Of a DNA stretch of 64,000 bases, positions 37,856 through 50,642 are shown in pieces. A program made the position numbers and the translations under genes. Origin of the DNA: Closterium sp. NIES-65 (Eukaryota; Streptophyta; Zygnematophyceae; Desmidiales; Closteriaceae); NCBI GenBank assembly GCA_948144175.1, contig CANXME010002187.1, forward strand, positions 330,553-394,552. Reading direction: 5' to 3'. Position 1 is the first letter of the stretch. Each line of letters starts with the position of its first letter. Below the pieces are notes generated by a model. The model saw only the letters and a program-made list of their open reading frames with translations. It ran no database searches and was not told the origin of the DNA.

Positions 37856-39181
37856 TCACCAGAACCCGCAGCAGCAGCAGCAGCAACAGTAGCAGCATCA
37901 CCAGAACCCGTAGCAGCAGTGGCAGCAGCAGAGGCAGCTGGGACAGGAACAACAGCAGGGACACCAGCATGAGCAGCACCATCGGGAGCAACAGCAGCTG
38001 CATGCATCTAGCTTCCCAAGACGCAACTCTCTCAATCTCAGCACTGGCAATAGAGGTAAGGCAGCTGCACAGTGTGCTTCGACCGACCTTTTACACCCTA
38101 GACGTTTGGAAGCATTATCCGTGGAAGAGTGGAGGGAGCAGCAGATGTTTGGAAGCCACACCCTAGACTCGGAAAGAGACAACATAAATTTCCATCCTTA
38201 CAGTCCTTGGACCGAGCCTCAACCCAAGCCTGATCCCAAACCTCCATCCGGACCTGTACCTCTGATGCTCCGTAGCCACACTGTATGTTCTCCGCTGGAG
38301 CCACCGGTGGTCGGATTTTCAGCCCCTAAGTCCCAGCCTTGTGTGGGAAACACAGGTAGTGTGAGTGGTGTGAGTGGTACAAATGGTGCTGATGTTGCTG
38401 ATGGTATGGTTGTTGCTGGCCCAATGGATGGTGTAGCTGCTGCAGCTGCCAATGTGGGTAGTAGGAATGGCTTGGATACCCCAGTAAATGTCTCTGCCGG
38501 TGTGGCTGCCAATGTGGGGAGTGGGAATGGGGTGGATATTGCCGTGACGCCTACTGCCTGTGTTGCTGGTGACGCTGATGGTGCTAAACCTGTTATTGAT
38601 GTGGATGGTATGGCTGGTGTGGCTGGTGTTGCTGGTGTTTCTGGTGCTGCTATTGTTGCTGGTCTTTCTGGTATTGCTGCCGCGCCTGGGGTGGCTGGGC
38701 TGACATCCTCTCCAGACTGCTCTCCCAAACCAATCTCGACCATCCCTCGGCGCAGGGTGAGGCGATCCCAGTCCCATGACCAGGAACCAATGGGAGCTGG
38801 GCAGCTGGGTAGGCAACTGCTGCGTGCGTCTACATTCAAGCCAATAATTCCAGCCAGCAAGTACACGCAGGAGCTGCACAAACGACTAGAGAAGCAGCCT
38901 TGGATGCGCGCCAGGAGGCCCAGAGAAGGGGTGTTTCAGCAGAGGCGGATGGGGGGGCAGCAGAGGTTGTTGCTGGATGAAATGCAGATGGCACAGCAGC
39001 AGCATCAGCAACAGCAGATGCAGCAGCAACAGCAGATGCAGCAGCAACAGCAGATGCAGCAGCAATAGCAGATGTAGCAGCAGCAGCATCATCATCAGCA
39101 ACAACAGATGCAGCAGCAGCAGCAGCAGCAGCATCAGCAACAACAGATGCAGCAGCAGCAGCAGCATCAGCAACAACAGAT

Positions 39182-39233
<52 letters not shown>

Positions 39234-40433
39234 CAGTAACAGCAGTCAATGCAGTGGTATTCTTCAATTCAGCAGCAGCAATTGAAGTTGATGCACCAGC
39301 AAGAGGAGCTGCAACTGCTGCAGCAGTACCAGGAGCAGCTCACTCGTTTCCAGCACCATCTGCTCTTCCGCAGTCAGTCCACTCCCCCCACGACACATGC
39401 TGCCCTCACCTCCTCTGCAATGACCTCTACTGTCATCACTACTGGTGGTGGCATCGCTCCTGGGGCAACTGCTGGCACTGCTGCTGGCACTGCTGCTGGT
39501 GGTATTGCCTCTGATGCTGTAGTCAGAGCAAGTGCTGCCACCGCTGCAGCCACCGGTGGTGGTGGTGTTGCCTCTGGTGCTGTTGCCACAGCTGGTGCTG
39601 CCACGGCTGCTGGCACTGCTGATGGTGTTGCCTCTGGTGCTGTTGCCACAGCTGGTGCTGCCACCGCTGCAAGCACTGCTGCAGCCACTAGTGGTGGTGG
39701 TGTTGCCTCTGGTGCTGTTGCCACAGCAGGTGCTGTCGCCACAGCAGGTGCTGGTGATGCAGTCTTGCACTCGCACCATGTGCTTCTTTCCCCCGCCTCT
39801 CCACCCACCACCTTGCATGGATACAGCCACACAGAGACGTGAGGTGTTGATGCCTTGGAGCATCATGCCTCTAAGGAAATCAATGGCTACGAGACTGGCG
39901 GTGCTGGCAGCAGTGAAGAAGATGTTGTAATGCAAGAGAATGCGACAAAGGCCTTCAGGCCTGCATACAATGCTGGTGCTGCCGCCGACCAGTCCTGTGG
40001 CGACGAGCCGAGTGGTGACCAGGCGGGTGGTGACCAGTTGTGTTCTGCCCAGCAGCATGTCATCTCAGGCTTGAGTCTTCCTCTTCCTCACCCCTCAGCC
40101 AACTTGTCGCTCCTGAGAGACACGGAACACTCTGCTCTTGCTGCTCGGGGCCTCATCTCCCCATCATCTCGCATCCAGAAGACAGCCTGTAACAACTTCA
40201 AGAATCATGTCGATGCTGCCCCCTTTACAGAACATTTAGGAGTCACGAGAGGAGGTTTGGAGGTTGGAGGACAGGCTACAGGTACAGGAGGGTTGTCGTA
40301 CATCAACTGCCAGACAGGCTACACAAGGAATTTCGAGCATGAAGCATCAACGACCCCTGGTGCTGAAACCTACACCGTTGATGCACTAGAGAGGTTCTTG
40401 ATGGATCATGGGGAGCATAGGGAATATGAGTAG
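34684..40433 (+). pseudogene. C2: AP2-family gene decayed by stops and a frameshift
   Basis: The gene has the family architecture: an MSQQQ-repeat N-terminus, an AP2 domain from 35401 ([18 protein letters not shown]...WLGTF...AARAFDEAA...KLNFP), a long GGA-coded poly-Gly, the acidic [10 protein letters not shown] segment, [19 protein letters not shown], poly-Gln blocks and the C-terminus [15 protein letters not shown]. It is interrupted by TAG TAG at 35113-35118, TAA at 35986 (GAA in B1), TGA at 37012, a frameshift near 37300, several TAG/TAA in the Gln runs (37890-37915, 39066-39240) and TGA at 39840. The AP2 domain also has YQG instead of the conserved YRG. The AP2-coding piece (35119-35988) is still open and could in principle make a short peptide. 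The 3' end is duplicated at 1-355. Confidence 0.85.
36060..36410 (+). repeat. GGAAGA and GGA repeat tract in C2
   Basis: A GGAAGA hexamer array (about 36070-36135) is followed by about 200 bp of nearly pure GGA with occasional GAA. It is read as poly-Gly in the gene frame. Other frames give poly-Arg, poly-Glu, poly-Leu and poly-Pro shadows. Confidence 0.95.
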
Positions 40434-40504
40434 GGGTGAATTACATGTATTTTCCTCTTCTTTTTAATCAATAGGCATTTTTTTGTTGTCATTGATTTGT
40501 ACTG

Positions 40505-40561
40505 TTTTGTGTGTGTGTGTGACTGAGTGTGTGACTGTGAGTGAGTGAGTGTGTGAGTGTG

Positions 40562-40595
<34 letters not shown>

Positions 40596-40675
40596 CGTAT
40601 GCGTGCGTGCGTGTGCGTGTGTGTGTGTGTGCGTGCGTGTATGTGTGTGTGTGTGGATGCATGTGTGCGTGTGCG
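40505..40675 (+). repeat. (GT)n-rich microsatellite downstream of C2
   Basis: Homologous to 437-605, but shorter at its start (the aaaagtgtg seen in copy 1 is absent) and of different repeat length. Confidence 0.9.
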
Positions 40676-41118
40676 CATAGGAAATGACCATTGGAAAGGT
40701 ATGATGGGCACCCGGGAGCGAAGGCAGCTACCACCGGATGCTCTTGGTGTGTGGAGTGCGTGAATGGGATTGCATCTGCATGGTGGGGTGTGGTGTGGTG
40801 GGGCATGGTGGGGTGTGGTGGGCGTGGTGGGGGGAGGTAGCGAGAGCAGCAGAGCTGGTGAAAGAGGGGCTGGGGTAGGGGGATGGGGAAGGGGACATGG
40901 GGAATGCGAACTGCGGAGGACTGCGGAGGGGAAAGCGCAATGGGGATTGAGAAAGGGAAAATGGCAATTGCGGAAGGGGACAAGGGAAGGAGGAATCCGA
41001 ATTCGGGGAAGGGGGAAAGAGAAAGGTCAGAAGGAAGGGAAAATGGGGAAGGGGAAAAAGGGAAGGGGAAACTGGGCAGTGGGCATGGGGAAGGGGGAAT
41101 AGGAAGCAGAACTAAGAA

Positions 41119-42392
41119 AGTACGCATGTCATGTGATGGCATGGGATGGGATGATGGCTTGGGATGATGGCATGGGATGGCATGGGAAGGCATGGGTCAT
41201 GGGATGATAATGGCATACCAAACAGCATTGGTGCCTGATGCTCTTGTTGCTGTCATCCCCCCTGCACTTGTGTGCACACATGGGGGGAGGGACGCACAGG
41301 GGGAGGAACACACAGGGGGAGCATATATAGAGGGAAGCACACACAAGGGGGGACACACACAGGGGGGGGCACACACAAGGGTGACACACACAGGGGGGGA
41401 CACACACAGGGGGGGACACATACAGGGGGGGGCACACACAGGGGGGGACACATACAGGGGGGGACACACACAGGGGGGGACACACACAGGGGGGGACACA
41501 TACAGGGGGGGGCACACACAGGGAGGGACACATACAGGGGGGGACACACACAGGGGGGGACACACACAGGGGGGGACACACACAGGGGGGGACACACACA
41601 GGGGGGGGCACACACAGGGGGGGGCACACACAAGGGGGGACACACACAGGGGGGGTCACACACAGGGGGGGACACACACAGGGGGGGAAACACACAGGGG
41701 GGGAAACACACAGGGGGGGGCACACACAGGGGGGAGCATATATGGAGGGAAGCACACATCGGATTGGCATGATGCAAAATAAAGAATGTGAGTCGCTTGA
41801 AGCTTCCACGTCGCGCTCACGCGGTGACCACCACGACTTGGTGTGGTATGGCATGGCATGGTGTGGTGCCATGAGTAGCACGAAGTGACTTCTGAGTCGA
41901 GAAAAATGAGGTGACTTTTGAGGGGACTCAAAAGAGCTTCCACATTGCATTCACATGATGGCATGGTGGCATGCACAGCGCCACAAAGTGCTGCATGCAT
42001 TTATTTTTCATTTTGGAATGCAATTGACGATCCTAACCACGCACCTATGGTGCATTCCGAGCCTACTACTCACGCACCTAAGCCCTGGAGGAGGGGCAGA
42101 GGAGGAGGAGGCAACGAGTAGCCCACATATCTCCCTATGTCTTCCCATTACCGGAAAATCCCACGCATATTCCCATTATTCAAACATCTAACGCGTATTC
42201 CCATTATTCAAACATCTAACGCGTATTCCCATTATTCGAGCATCCCACGCATATGCGCATTCTTCAAGCATCCTCCGTATACTCCCAGTATTCAAGCATC
42301 CCACCGTTATGTTCGTCGTCACGCTTGCGTCGCCCACGATGGATCGCAGGAACGTCGCAGAGGCTCGACATTCGCGGAGTTTTCGATAACTC
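41119..42392 (+). repeat. 1.2-kb dispersed repeat R, copy 1 (with 16-bp minisatellite)
   Basis: This stretch matches 60377-61544 in the same orientation. In order it contains ATGGCATGGGATG words, GCACTTGTGTGCACACATGG, a 16-bp minisatellite flanked on both sides by GAGCATATAT(A/G)GAGGGAAGCAC, then about 550 bp of unique-looking sequence. It ends with 28-bp tandem units (CATTATTCAAACATCTAACG...) at about 42148-42302. No coding capacity or terminal repeats are seen. Its left end is also present at 1061-1213. Confidence 0.85.
41340..41740 (+). repeat. 16-bp minisatellite (GGGGGGGACACACACA)
   Basis: About 24 units of a G-run followed by an AC-run, with variants (acatac, acacaag). The 16-base period leaves all six frames open and produces false GGTHTQGG and PPVCVPPC proteins. 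Confidence 0.95.
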
Positions 42393-43168
42393 GCAACAGC
42401 GTCGCTACCGTCGCTTCTCCCAGCAGCACACGCCGGGCCGCTTCTGCGACCTATCCTCCTGGTGACGTCAATTTCGTCGCAATTGCACCATCGCCGCGAT
42501 TCTCGGTGGTCGATTCCTAGAGAGCCGCCAAGAATGAAAGAAATAGCCGAACTTCCAGGAAGGAAGGACCAAACGACGGAGGGCCTTTGTGGCTAGCAGT
42601 GAGGCTGGGATCAACAAATAACGCGAAGATGCTCACGCCCGGCGCGTTGGAAAAACCACGCTGAAGCGCAACGAGCGGAACTTCATGATGACTCCTAGAT
42701 ACTGAGGGCTGCACAGGCGGAGTCTAAATGGACAATGTCTGGTATTTCCCAATGCTATCTTGTCAGATCCTCGATGGATGTTCTTGATGGAATGACTCGG
42801 TTCGTATGGAAGTAAAATGTAACGTGTACATCATCTGTCATTTAAGGGGGGGTCCAGCTCGTACATTTACTGTTCGTAAACCCCCTCAGTTACCACATTT
42901 TTTGTGGTAACCCTTTTTTGAACGTGTCCAGCGGACACAATCAGCTTCTGTTCGCAAGACGACACGCCCCATGCACGTACCTAGAGTCGTCTGACTCACG
43001 TTACTAGGATTAGCAGGGACGCGTACAAGGGTACAGCACCGCGTCCTGGCCACTACAGTTTGTTTCCCTTGTATCGCTTGCACGATTTCGTCAGTGGTTC
43101 GCTCTGCTCGCCAGCGCCCCCTGCGCCTGCACAAAAATTTTCAAGCTATGATTGACGAGGGAAACTGT
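42393..43168. other. Spacer between repeat R and the region shared with copy 1
   Basis: This part of duplication copy 2 is missing in copy 1. No gene or repeat is recognised. Confidence 0.5.
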
Positions 43169-43450
43169 TACCTCGTTTTCAACGTTGTCAGAGCACTGTT
43201 GATTCGTGTGGCGGGGAATGTGTGCGCGCTTCTGAAATTACAGGATGGTTGGACTCCACTCAGAATGCATTCGTTTCTAGGTACGGTAGTCATTTTTGAA
43301 CCTCGATACGTGCGTTGGCACGAAAAATCCCGACATGAACGAACTGGACACACCCTAACCCTTGCAAACTTCGTCAATGTACACGAACTGTATACATCGG
43401 AGTACAGTAGTACACTTGCATTGGCGAAAAACTAAGCCGGCGAGGCTTGA

Positions 43451-43620
43451 GGGCGCGTTTCTATCCCGTGTCAGACGTGAGGTCAAAGCTTCGGAAGACA
43501 CAAAGTGACTCGGTTCGTGTCTTCCGAACCTAAATTTGCCAGCATTCCGAGTCCCTTTGGGTCTTCCCAACCTCAACTTCGTGTCTGGCTTCGTGTCTGA
43601 CACGGGATAGAAACGCACCC
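43451..43620. mobile_element. 170-bp fold-back MITE, copy 2
   Basis: Same element as 1498-1667, but the terminal repeats match almost perfectly here (GGGCGCGTTTCTATCCCGTG against its reverse complement, one mismatch). TGA flanks it at 43448-43450 and 43621-43623. This is the better-preserved state; copy 1 carries point changes in its left arm. Confidence 0.8.
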
Positions 43621-43663
43621 TGAGCCTGCGGTGCATCCTAACATTATCCATGTGACATTCGCC

Positions 43664-44352
43664 ACATGAAATTTAGGGTTTTGAGTTTAGCACGCACTGT
43701 TACTGAACTTCTTCGCTCCTAGTGCAGCTACAGTGCTTATGGCGCACTGTTACCGCTCCGTTTTCGCTCACAACGCAGAGTTAGCTCCTTTCAACGCAGA
43801 GTTAGCTCCTTTCAACGCACTTTTGATTTCATTGGTCCACACATGGCATATAACTTCAAACCGAACCTGTGGATACTGTCACAGAAAACAGCAACTACTT
43901 TGATTTGTTTTTAGTGCTAAAACTTTTACATACCCCTTTAAAAAGAGGTAACTACCATAAACACCTTCCGAATGGCGTTTAGGGTTGATGCTCTATCGAG
44001 ACCAGCCGTCGAAAAAATACACTCGTTGGGAAGGTCATCATTCCTAAACACCTTGTCTCCCGGTGTTTAGGGTTGATGTCTCCCTCTAAAAACATGCCAC
44101 CCGATAGGGTTTAATTTTTTAATGCCCGAAATGCTTTCGTTTGACGGTTCTGTGGCCGCCAACCAAAGAAGAGTAATCGGCCCGTCAAGTCTACGACCAA
44201 TGAAAGCAAAACTGCGTTGAAAGGAGCTAATTCTGCGTTGTGAGCGTAAAATGGGCAGTAACAGTGCGCCAGAAGCCTTGTAGATGCGCGGGGAGAAAAT
44301 ATGATAAGTAACAGTGCGTGCGCAACTCAAAACCCTGAAATTTACGAGCGTC
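43664..44352. repeat. Large inverted repeat with TTTAGGG-type hairpins, copy 2
   Basis: Homologous to 1700-2346. The left arm has gained a short tandem duplication (CAACGCAGAGTTAGCTCCTT repeated near 43780-43815). The centre has about 30 extra bases (around 43868-43898). Confidence 0.7.
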
Positions 44353-44401
44353 GAGCGTGTACAGTACACGTCAATGCTGACTTCCTCTTGGCGCGTCGAG
44401 A

Positions 44402-44959
44402 GTGTTGAAAACTGTGTACTTCCACGTCATGACTGATGCCGGTCCCGTGCGTACTGACATCCGGATTGAAAAAACACGGTTTAGGTCGGTAAGTGCTGTT
44501 TCAGAATGGTTTATTTATCCGACACTAATAGGACACGATCAGCCTGCTAGTTACGCACGGTTCAGGGGGTGTAGTCTCCATTTCCCGCAGTTTCAACAAG
44601 GTTGCTGGAGGAGCACTGTCCAGTGGACAGTGTCCCCTACTGAGCCGATTCCAAATCAGGTGGAGTGGAACGCCCCGAAACCACAAAAAGGTCAGGCCAA
44701 GCCGAACGCGCAGAACACGCAAAACCAAGCCAATAACATCACGCCACAAAGGCATCGCCCTGTCAGCAGCGCATTTCATGGCACACATATTGCAAACAAC
44801 GCGCGAAACCTCTACCCTGAGAAATCAATCAGCTTCTCCAATGTCTGCAGTTCTGATTCGTCACGAGATTTTAACGGGCTTTCGTCAGTATTTGTCGACT
44901 CTATGCGACATTGGCGAATCTGGATACCGCAAAGTGTAATCGAATTCCGCATGAAATAA
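44402..44959 (+). CDS. Hypothetical 185-codon ORF upstream of B2
   Basis: Near-identical copy of the ORF at 2395-2952, with one amino-acid difference noted. No domain is recognised. It may be upstream non-coding DNA that happens to be open. Confidence 0.2.
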   Translation: MLKTVYFHVMTDAGPVRTDIRIEKTRFRSVSAVSEWFIYPTLIGHDQPASYARFRGCSLHFPQFQQGCWRSTVQWTVSPTEPIPNQVEWNAPKPQKGQAKPNAQNTQNQANNITPQRHRPVSSAFHGTHIANNARNLYPEKSISFSNVCSSDSSRDFNGLSSVFVDSMRHWRIWIPQSVIEFRMK

Positions 44960-45277
44960 AACCCTGAAACGTCTCCGTGACGTGACGGCAAAAACTGTAC
45001 GTGTACAGCACAAGTGTAGAACCAGTGGGAGAGCCTAGCCACTTGCAGCGTTACATATGTGCGTGCATCTGAAACCCTGATCCGTGCCCGTGACGGTAAA
45101 GTAGAAGAACTGCATCCAACCGATGGGATTGGCTGGCAACTTTGTCCCATCACCAAGGTTCCACTTCCACTCAGACCAGTGGTAAACTCAAAAACCAAAG
45201 ATCACATAACCAGAGCTCATTTTGAAGTGGAGCAACAGAAACAAGTTGGGATAAGCAGCAACCCATACTTGTCCAGC
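44957..45277 (+). promoter_or_regulatory. Shared upstream module of AP2 genes, B2 copy
   Basis: Same arrangement as at 2950-3270, with only single-base changes. It is listed separately because it belongs to an intact gene copy. Confidence 0.5.
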
Positions 45278-45699
45278 CCATTCTACAGAGCTCCAACTTG
45301 GAGTTGTGCTAGTACAAGAGGTGCTTGGCTTCTAATAGTCACTACAGTCGTCTGTTCCAGCCACAGAGCACAGCAGGACTAGAAGTTGGAACTCATGTCA
45401 GACTGTTTCGGCAAGTTAGGCTGCATTGCTTCAAACCTGCAAATTTTGGATTCCACGCGGAGTTATTCAATAATGCCTTCAATAATTTCTGTTTGAAACC
45501 TGCACAGCAGGAAGTTCCTGCTAGTAGCAGAACTGGTAGATTAGGGCAACTTATCAATCTAGCCTCGTCCTTGCAAACCGGCTTCCAACAGCACAAGTGG
45601 TGCGCGGAGCTAGCAGCAGCATCGTTGGCTTCAAAATCGACTGGCCTTCAAAATCATACACATCTAACTGCGGCAATTGTTGTTGGTGTTGTTGTTGTT

Positions 45700-45736
<37 letters not shown>

Positions 45737-45764
45737 CGGTTGTTTGTCTTAGTACATCTAGTAG

Positions 45765-45971
45765 ATGTCACAGAAGCAGATTCTACCGCAGCAATTTCAA
45801 GAGCAGCAGATGCAACCGGAGCAGATATCATAGCAACAGATGCCACAGCAGATGTCACAGCTGTAGTAGATGTCACAGCTGGAGATGGCACTGCAGGAGA
45901 AGCCAAAGCATCATATGTCACAGCAGCTGCTGCTACAGCAGCAGATGCCACAGCAGAAGATCTCACAATAA
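45765..45971 (+). promoter_or_regulatory. In-frame upstream ORFs: eroded N-terminus of B2
   Basis: An ATG at 45765 is in frame with the B2 ORF and is followed by the same TAG, TAG TAG and TAA stops as in B1. The stops therefore predate the duplication and were retained in both copies. Confidence 0.6.
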
Positions 45972-45974
45972 CAG

Positions 45975-48900
45975 ATGCCACAGCAACAGATCTCACTGTC
46001 ACAGCAGCAGATGTCACAGCAGCATATGTCACAGCAACAGATGCAACAGGAGCAGATGTTGCAGCAGCAGATGTTACAGCAGCAGATGCCACAGCAACAG
46101 GTCTCCCTGTCACAGCAGCAGTTCTCACAACAGCAGTTATCACAGCAACTGTTCTCACATCAGCAGTTCTCACAGCAACAGTTCTCACAGCAGCAGGTGT
46201 CGCAGCAGCAGATGCAGGAGCAAAACTACACAAAGATGCTGCTACAGCCACAGCCACAGCCACAGCCATTGCCACAGCTACAAGCTCAACCAATGCAGCT
46301 ACCACCACACCAGATACAGCAGCTCTCATCACAACTACAGCCACTGCTACAGCCAAAATTGCAGCAAGGACAAGTAGAACAAGGTGAGGCTGCAACTGGC
46401 GCAAGGTCATCAGGGCGAGCAGCTAGTCGCACCAGATTGCCGCGCAGCCACAACTACAACCAGCCAGGGCAGTACCGGGGAGTGCGGAAGCGAGGAGAGT
46501 TTCGTTACATTGCGGAGATTAAAGACACCAATACCAGGGTCCGCAAGTGGTTGGGCACGTTCCCTTCTGCAGAGGAGGCCGCTCGCGCGTTTGATGAAGC
46601 TGCTTTCAAAATCCGAGGAGCAAAGGCGAAGCTTAACTTCCCAGGAAGGTTTCTTCAGAAAGGGGGAGGGGCAGTGGTACTGAGTTCGGATCCTGCAGCC
46701 TCATTGGGTGCAGCAACTAGGATTGAAACAGCAGGAAGGGTTGCAGGGCAGGAGGGTGGAGAGACTGGCATGGGAGTGCAATCACATGGGGTAGTAACGC
46801 ATGTTATGGAGGGCAGTAGTGCTAGGAGCTATGGGAGGAAAGGGAAGGAGGTAGTAAATGGTGAAGACACTGCAGCAGGGGGATTGGTGGGAGAAGGTGT
46901 GGGTCAGACGATGCAGAGAGAGGGAAGAGCTAGACAAGTGGAAGCGGCCTTTGCGGTGCCTCACAGGCCGTTCGGAATGGGATCAAGTAAGGAAGTAGCA
47001 GCGAGCTTTGCGGAACCTCGGAGGCCGTTTGGAGAGGGATCAAGTAGGGCTGTGACAGAATCAATAGACGATGCAGGTGCAGGATCAGAGGCCATAAAGC
47101 TAGTGTCAGTCGCACTGGTAGGAGGGGAAGGAGGAGGGGGAGGAGGAGGAGGAGGGGGAGGAGGAGGAGGAGGAGGAGGAGGAGGAGGAGGAGGAGGAGG
47201 AGGAGGAGGAGGAGGAGGAGGAGGACGGGGAAGAGAAGGAGTCATAGGATTAGGAGCAGACACATCAGCAGGCAGTGATAGCGGGAGCAAAGCAGGAGGA
47301 GTATACATTCCTGAAAGAAGCTCCACTGTAAGCTGTAGTAGCTCGAGCTTTGCCGCCCCTTCCTCCTCCTCCGCCCCTTCCATATCTGTGAATTCCACCT
47401 CTGCCAGTTCTGCCTCTGCCTCCTCCGCCTCTCTCTCTGCCCTCCCATCCACCTTTGCTGATATTTCCATCCCTGAAGCTGCACTCACCAGCAGTCGTCT
47501 CCATGCCATCCCCCCCACTCACACCTCAGAAGACAATCCTGTGTTTAGTAACGCAACCATGGATCGCCTCTCAATACTGCCAGGGAATCTGCCAAGTGCC
47601 GCGGTGATTGGAAAGGGGTTGCTTGGACATGAAGCACTTGGAGCAGATCTGGGCAGGTTTGAGGAGATGGTGTTTGAGGAGATGGGGTTTGATGAAATGG
47701 GGTTTGAGGAGATGGGGTTTGAAGGCTTGACAGAAGGTGAGAGGGAGTGGACCTCTGATCTTGCGGAGCAGTTTGCTCAGCAGCTGGGGCGGATAGAAGA
47801 AACCGATGGGGCTGGAGGGATTGGGGTTGGTGTTACAGCAGGGAGGGAGGGAGTGGAAGAACGGGAGATGACTTCAGAGGAAGAAAGCAGTGGAAGCAGA
47901 GAGACTGCTGGTGGGGAAGGAGTGATGGAGGAGGAAGGAGGCGCAGGGGAGACGAGGACGGGAACGGATGAGCGTTTGGCGATGGAAATGGGGCCTTCTG
48001 ATCGATACTTCCAGCTGCCTAGCTCTGAGGATTCGCCTCACGAAAGCAGACAGCAAGGAGGCGGGACAATCTCTGTGGGTGAAAAAGGCCGTGGCGGTCA
48101 ACAGGGTCAACAGGGTCAACAGGGCGGAGGGGCAGGTGTGGTGGTGGGTGTGGCAGCAGGGGCAGGGGGTTCATCCTCTCATGCAGGCACGGAGCAGAGT
48201 CTTTCTCCAGTACGAACCACAGCACAGGCAGCAGGGCAGCACGCATTGCCAGCAGGGCAGCACGCAGTAACAGGGGCACAAGTGTTGGAAGGGCAGCAAG
48301 CGTTGGCTAGGCCGCAAACAGCAGGGCTGCCAGTCCCAAGCGAACCACAAACGGTTTCATGGGGTTTCAGTGTGGATGTGTCTGGGGGATTCATGACCCC
48401 TGGTGAGGATGGTTCTCTGAAAGAAGCGAAGGAGGAGGTGGAGGTTCCCAGCATGGCAGGTTCGGCTTCAAGTGTGCTTCCTAGCTGGCATGCTGATATG
48501 ATGCAGTATGCTGCTGGCATGATGTCCGCGTTTGCGCCGTATCAGAGGGATGATCATGGCATGCGGTATGCTTTTACCATGTCCCGCAGATCTTCAGTGG
48601 TTGTGATTCCACACGTGCATCAGCAGCAGCAGAACCAGCAGCAGCAGTGGCAGCGGCAGCAGCAGGGACAGGAGGAACAGCAGGGGCAGCGGCATGAGCA
48701 TCAACATGGGGAGCAACAGTGGCAGCAGCAGCAGCAGCAGCAGCAGCAGGGGCAGGGGCAACAGGAGGGGCGCCAACAGTGGCAGCAGCAGCAGCGGCAG
48801 CAGGAGAATGAGGGACAGGGGCAGCCGCAGGGACAGGACCAACAGCAGGCGCTGACGCAGTGGCAGCAGCGCCGGCAGCAGCAGCATGCATCGAGCTTCT

Positions 48901-49738
48901 CGCGACGCAGCTCTCTCAATCTGAAGGCTGGAAGTAGGGGCAAGGCAGCTGTAGACCTCATATGTGAAGCGTTACCCGTAGAAGAGTGGATAGAGCAGCA
49001 GGCATTTAGAAGCCACACCCCAGACTTGGAAAAAGGCGCCCCGATCTCCAAGCTTTCCAGCCCTCCTTGGTCTGAACCTCAGCCCAAGACTCATTTCAAG
49101 CATCGTTCCAAACCTGCACCTCTGGTGCCTCGGAGCTACACTGTATCTTTCCCCTTGGAGCCACCTGTCATCAGTACTTCAGCCCCTGATACCCTGCCAT
49201 GTGTGGGCAACATAGGTGGTGTGGGTGGTGGGAGCGGTGCTAGTGGTGCTGGCATTGCTGGTGGTGTGGTTGGTGTCGGTCCATTGGATGGTGTCCCTGC
49301 TGCTGATGCTGGCACCAATGTGGCTAGTGGGAATGGCTTGAATACTACCAGTGCTGCCGGTGTTGCTGGTGGCGCTGCTGGTGTTGCACCTGTTGCTGGT
49401 GTGGCTGGTGTCTCTGGTGTTGCTGCTCGTCCTGATGTGTCGGCGTTGGCACCCTCCCCAGCCACCTCTTTTGAGCCGAATTCAACTATCCCTGTGCACA
49501 GGGTGAGGCGATCACAGTCCCATGATCAGAGACCAATGGGAGCTGGACAGCTGGGCGGGCAACTCTTGCGCACGTCAACATTCCAGCCGATAGTTCCGGC
49601 CAGCAAGTATGTTCAAGAGCTCCAAAGAACGATCAAGAAGCCGCCTTGGTTACCGGCCAGGAGGTACGGACGAGAGGTGTTGCAGCATGGACGGTTGGAG
49701 AGGCAGCAGGGGTCGTCTTTGGATGATAATTGGATGGC

Positions 49739-49809
<71 letters not shown>

Positions 49810-50642
49810 TGTCGAATTCAATTCAGCAGCAGCAATTGCAGTCGGTGCACCAGCAAGAGGAGCTGGAACTGCTGCAGCAGCATCAAGAGCAGCTCCCTCT
49901 CTTCCATCATCATTTGCCCTTCCGCAGTCAGTTCACTCCCCCCATGAAACCTGCTGCTCTCACCTCCTCTGCTCTGACCTCTACGGCAGGGGTTTCTGGT
50001 GACGTTGCTTCTGGCGCTTCTGCTGGCACTGCTACTGGCGCTGCTGCTGCCACTGGCGCTGGTGATGTTGCTTCTGTCACTGCTGCCAGAGCTGGTGCTG
50101 GTGTTGCAGTTCCCCACCCACACCGTCTCCCACCTTCCCTTACAGGGATCTCCCTGGAGCAAGATGCCTCAAAGGGAACCAGCAGCTACGGGACAGGTGG
50201 TGGAACCCTTAACCCTGGTAGCAGTGGTGGAGATGTAGAAATGCAAGAACCTGCAAAAGAGGACTTCAGGCCTGCATACAATGCTCGTGATACTGACCAG
50301 CCTACTGCTGGTCAGCTTTCTCATCCTCACCCCTCAGCCAACCTGTTGCTCCTGAGGGACACGGAACACTCTTCACTTGCTGCCTGGGGCCTCACCTCTT
50401 CATCTTCTCACATCCACGGTGCAGCCTGTCACAGCTTCGAGAATCATGTCAATTCGGTCCCCTTAGTGGAGCAGTTGGGAGTCAACCGAGTAGGTTTTGA
50501 GGTTGGGGGACATGGGATTGATGCAGGAGAGTTGTATACAGGGGAATTTGAGCATGAAGCATCGCCTACCCCTGGTGCTGGGACCTACACCATTGATGCA
50601 CTCGAGAGGTTCTTGATGGATAATGGGGACCCTAGGGAATAA
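45975..50642 (+). CDS. B2: giant AP2/ERF-domain transcription factor, duplicate of B1
   Basis: A 1555-residue uninterrupted ORF with an AP2 domain at residues about 167-223, identical in sequence to that of B1. All other modules are retained: poly-Gly, acidic FEEMGF repeats, [33 protein letters not shown] and the [16 protein letters not shown]-terminus. Length differences from B1 are fully explained by poly-Gln (22 against 52), a PQ run shorter by four residues and one extra Gly. Outside repeats I count about 13 amino-acid substitutions, for example Thr/Met and Ser/Arg shortly after the AP2 domain, and none of them creates a stop. Both copies look translatable, so they are recent in-paralogues or a false duplication in the assembly. 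The start was chosen as for B1. Confidence 0.85.
49740..49805 (+). repeat. Pure (CAG)22 coding poly-Gln in B2
   Basis: 22 consecutive CAG codons between WMA and KLSNS, at the position where B1 has 52. Confidence 0.95.

Noticed and set aside
34684-40433. A variant genetic code with TAG/TAA read as Gln, suggested by TAG at many CAG positions in C2, the B uORFs and the Copia elements
   Set aside because: B1, B2 and E contain hundreds of Gln codons over 1555-1921 codons without one internal TAG or TAA. C2 also has TAA for Glu and TGA for other residues. Decay under the standard code explains all of it.
41129-41197. Tandem ATGGCATGGGATG words as a gene start
   Set aside because: Low-complexity repeat words inside repeat R; the frames after them enter the minisatellite.
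41272-41950. Long ORFs with GGTHTQGGTHTGGD or PPVCVPPCVCPPLC repeats (also at 60387-61129)
   Set aside because: They are translations of a 16-bp minisatellite whose period is not a multiple of three, so every frame on both strands is open.
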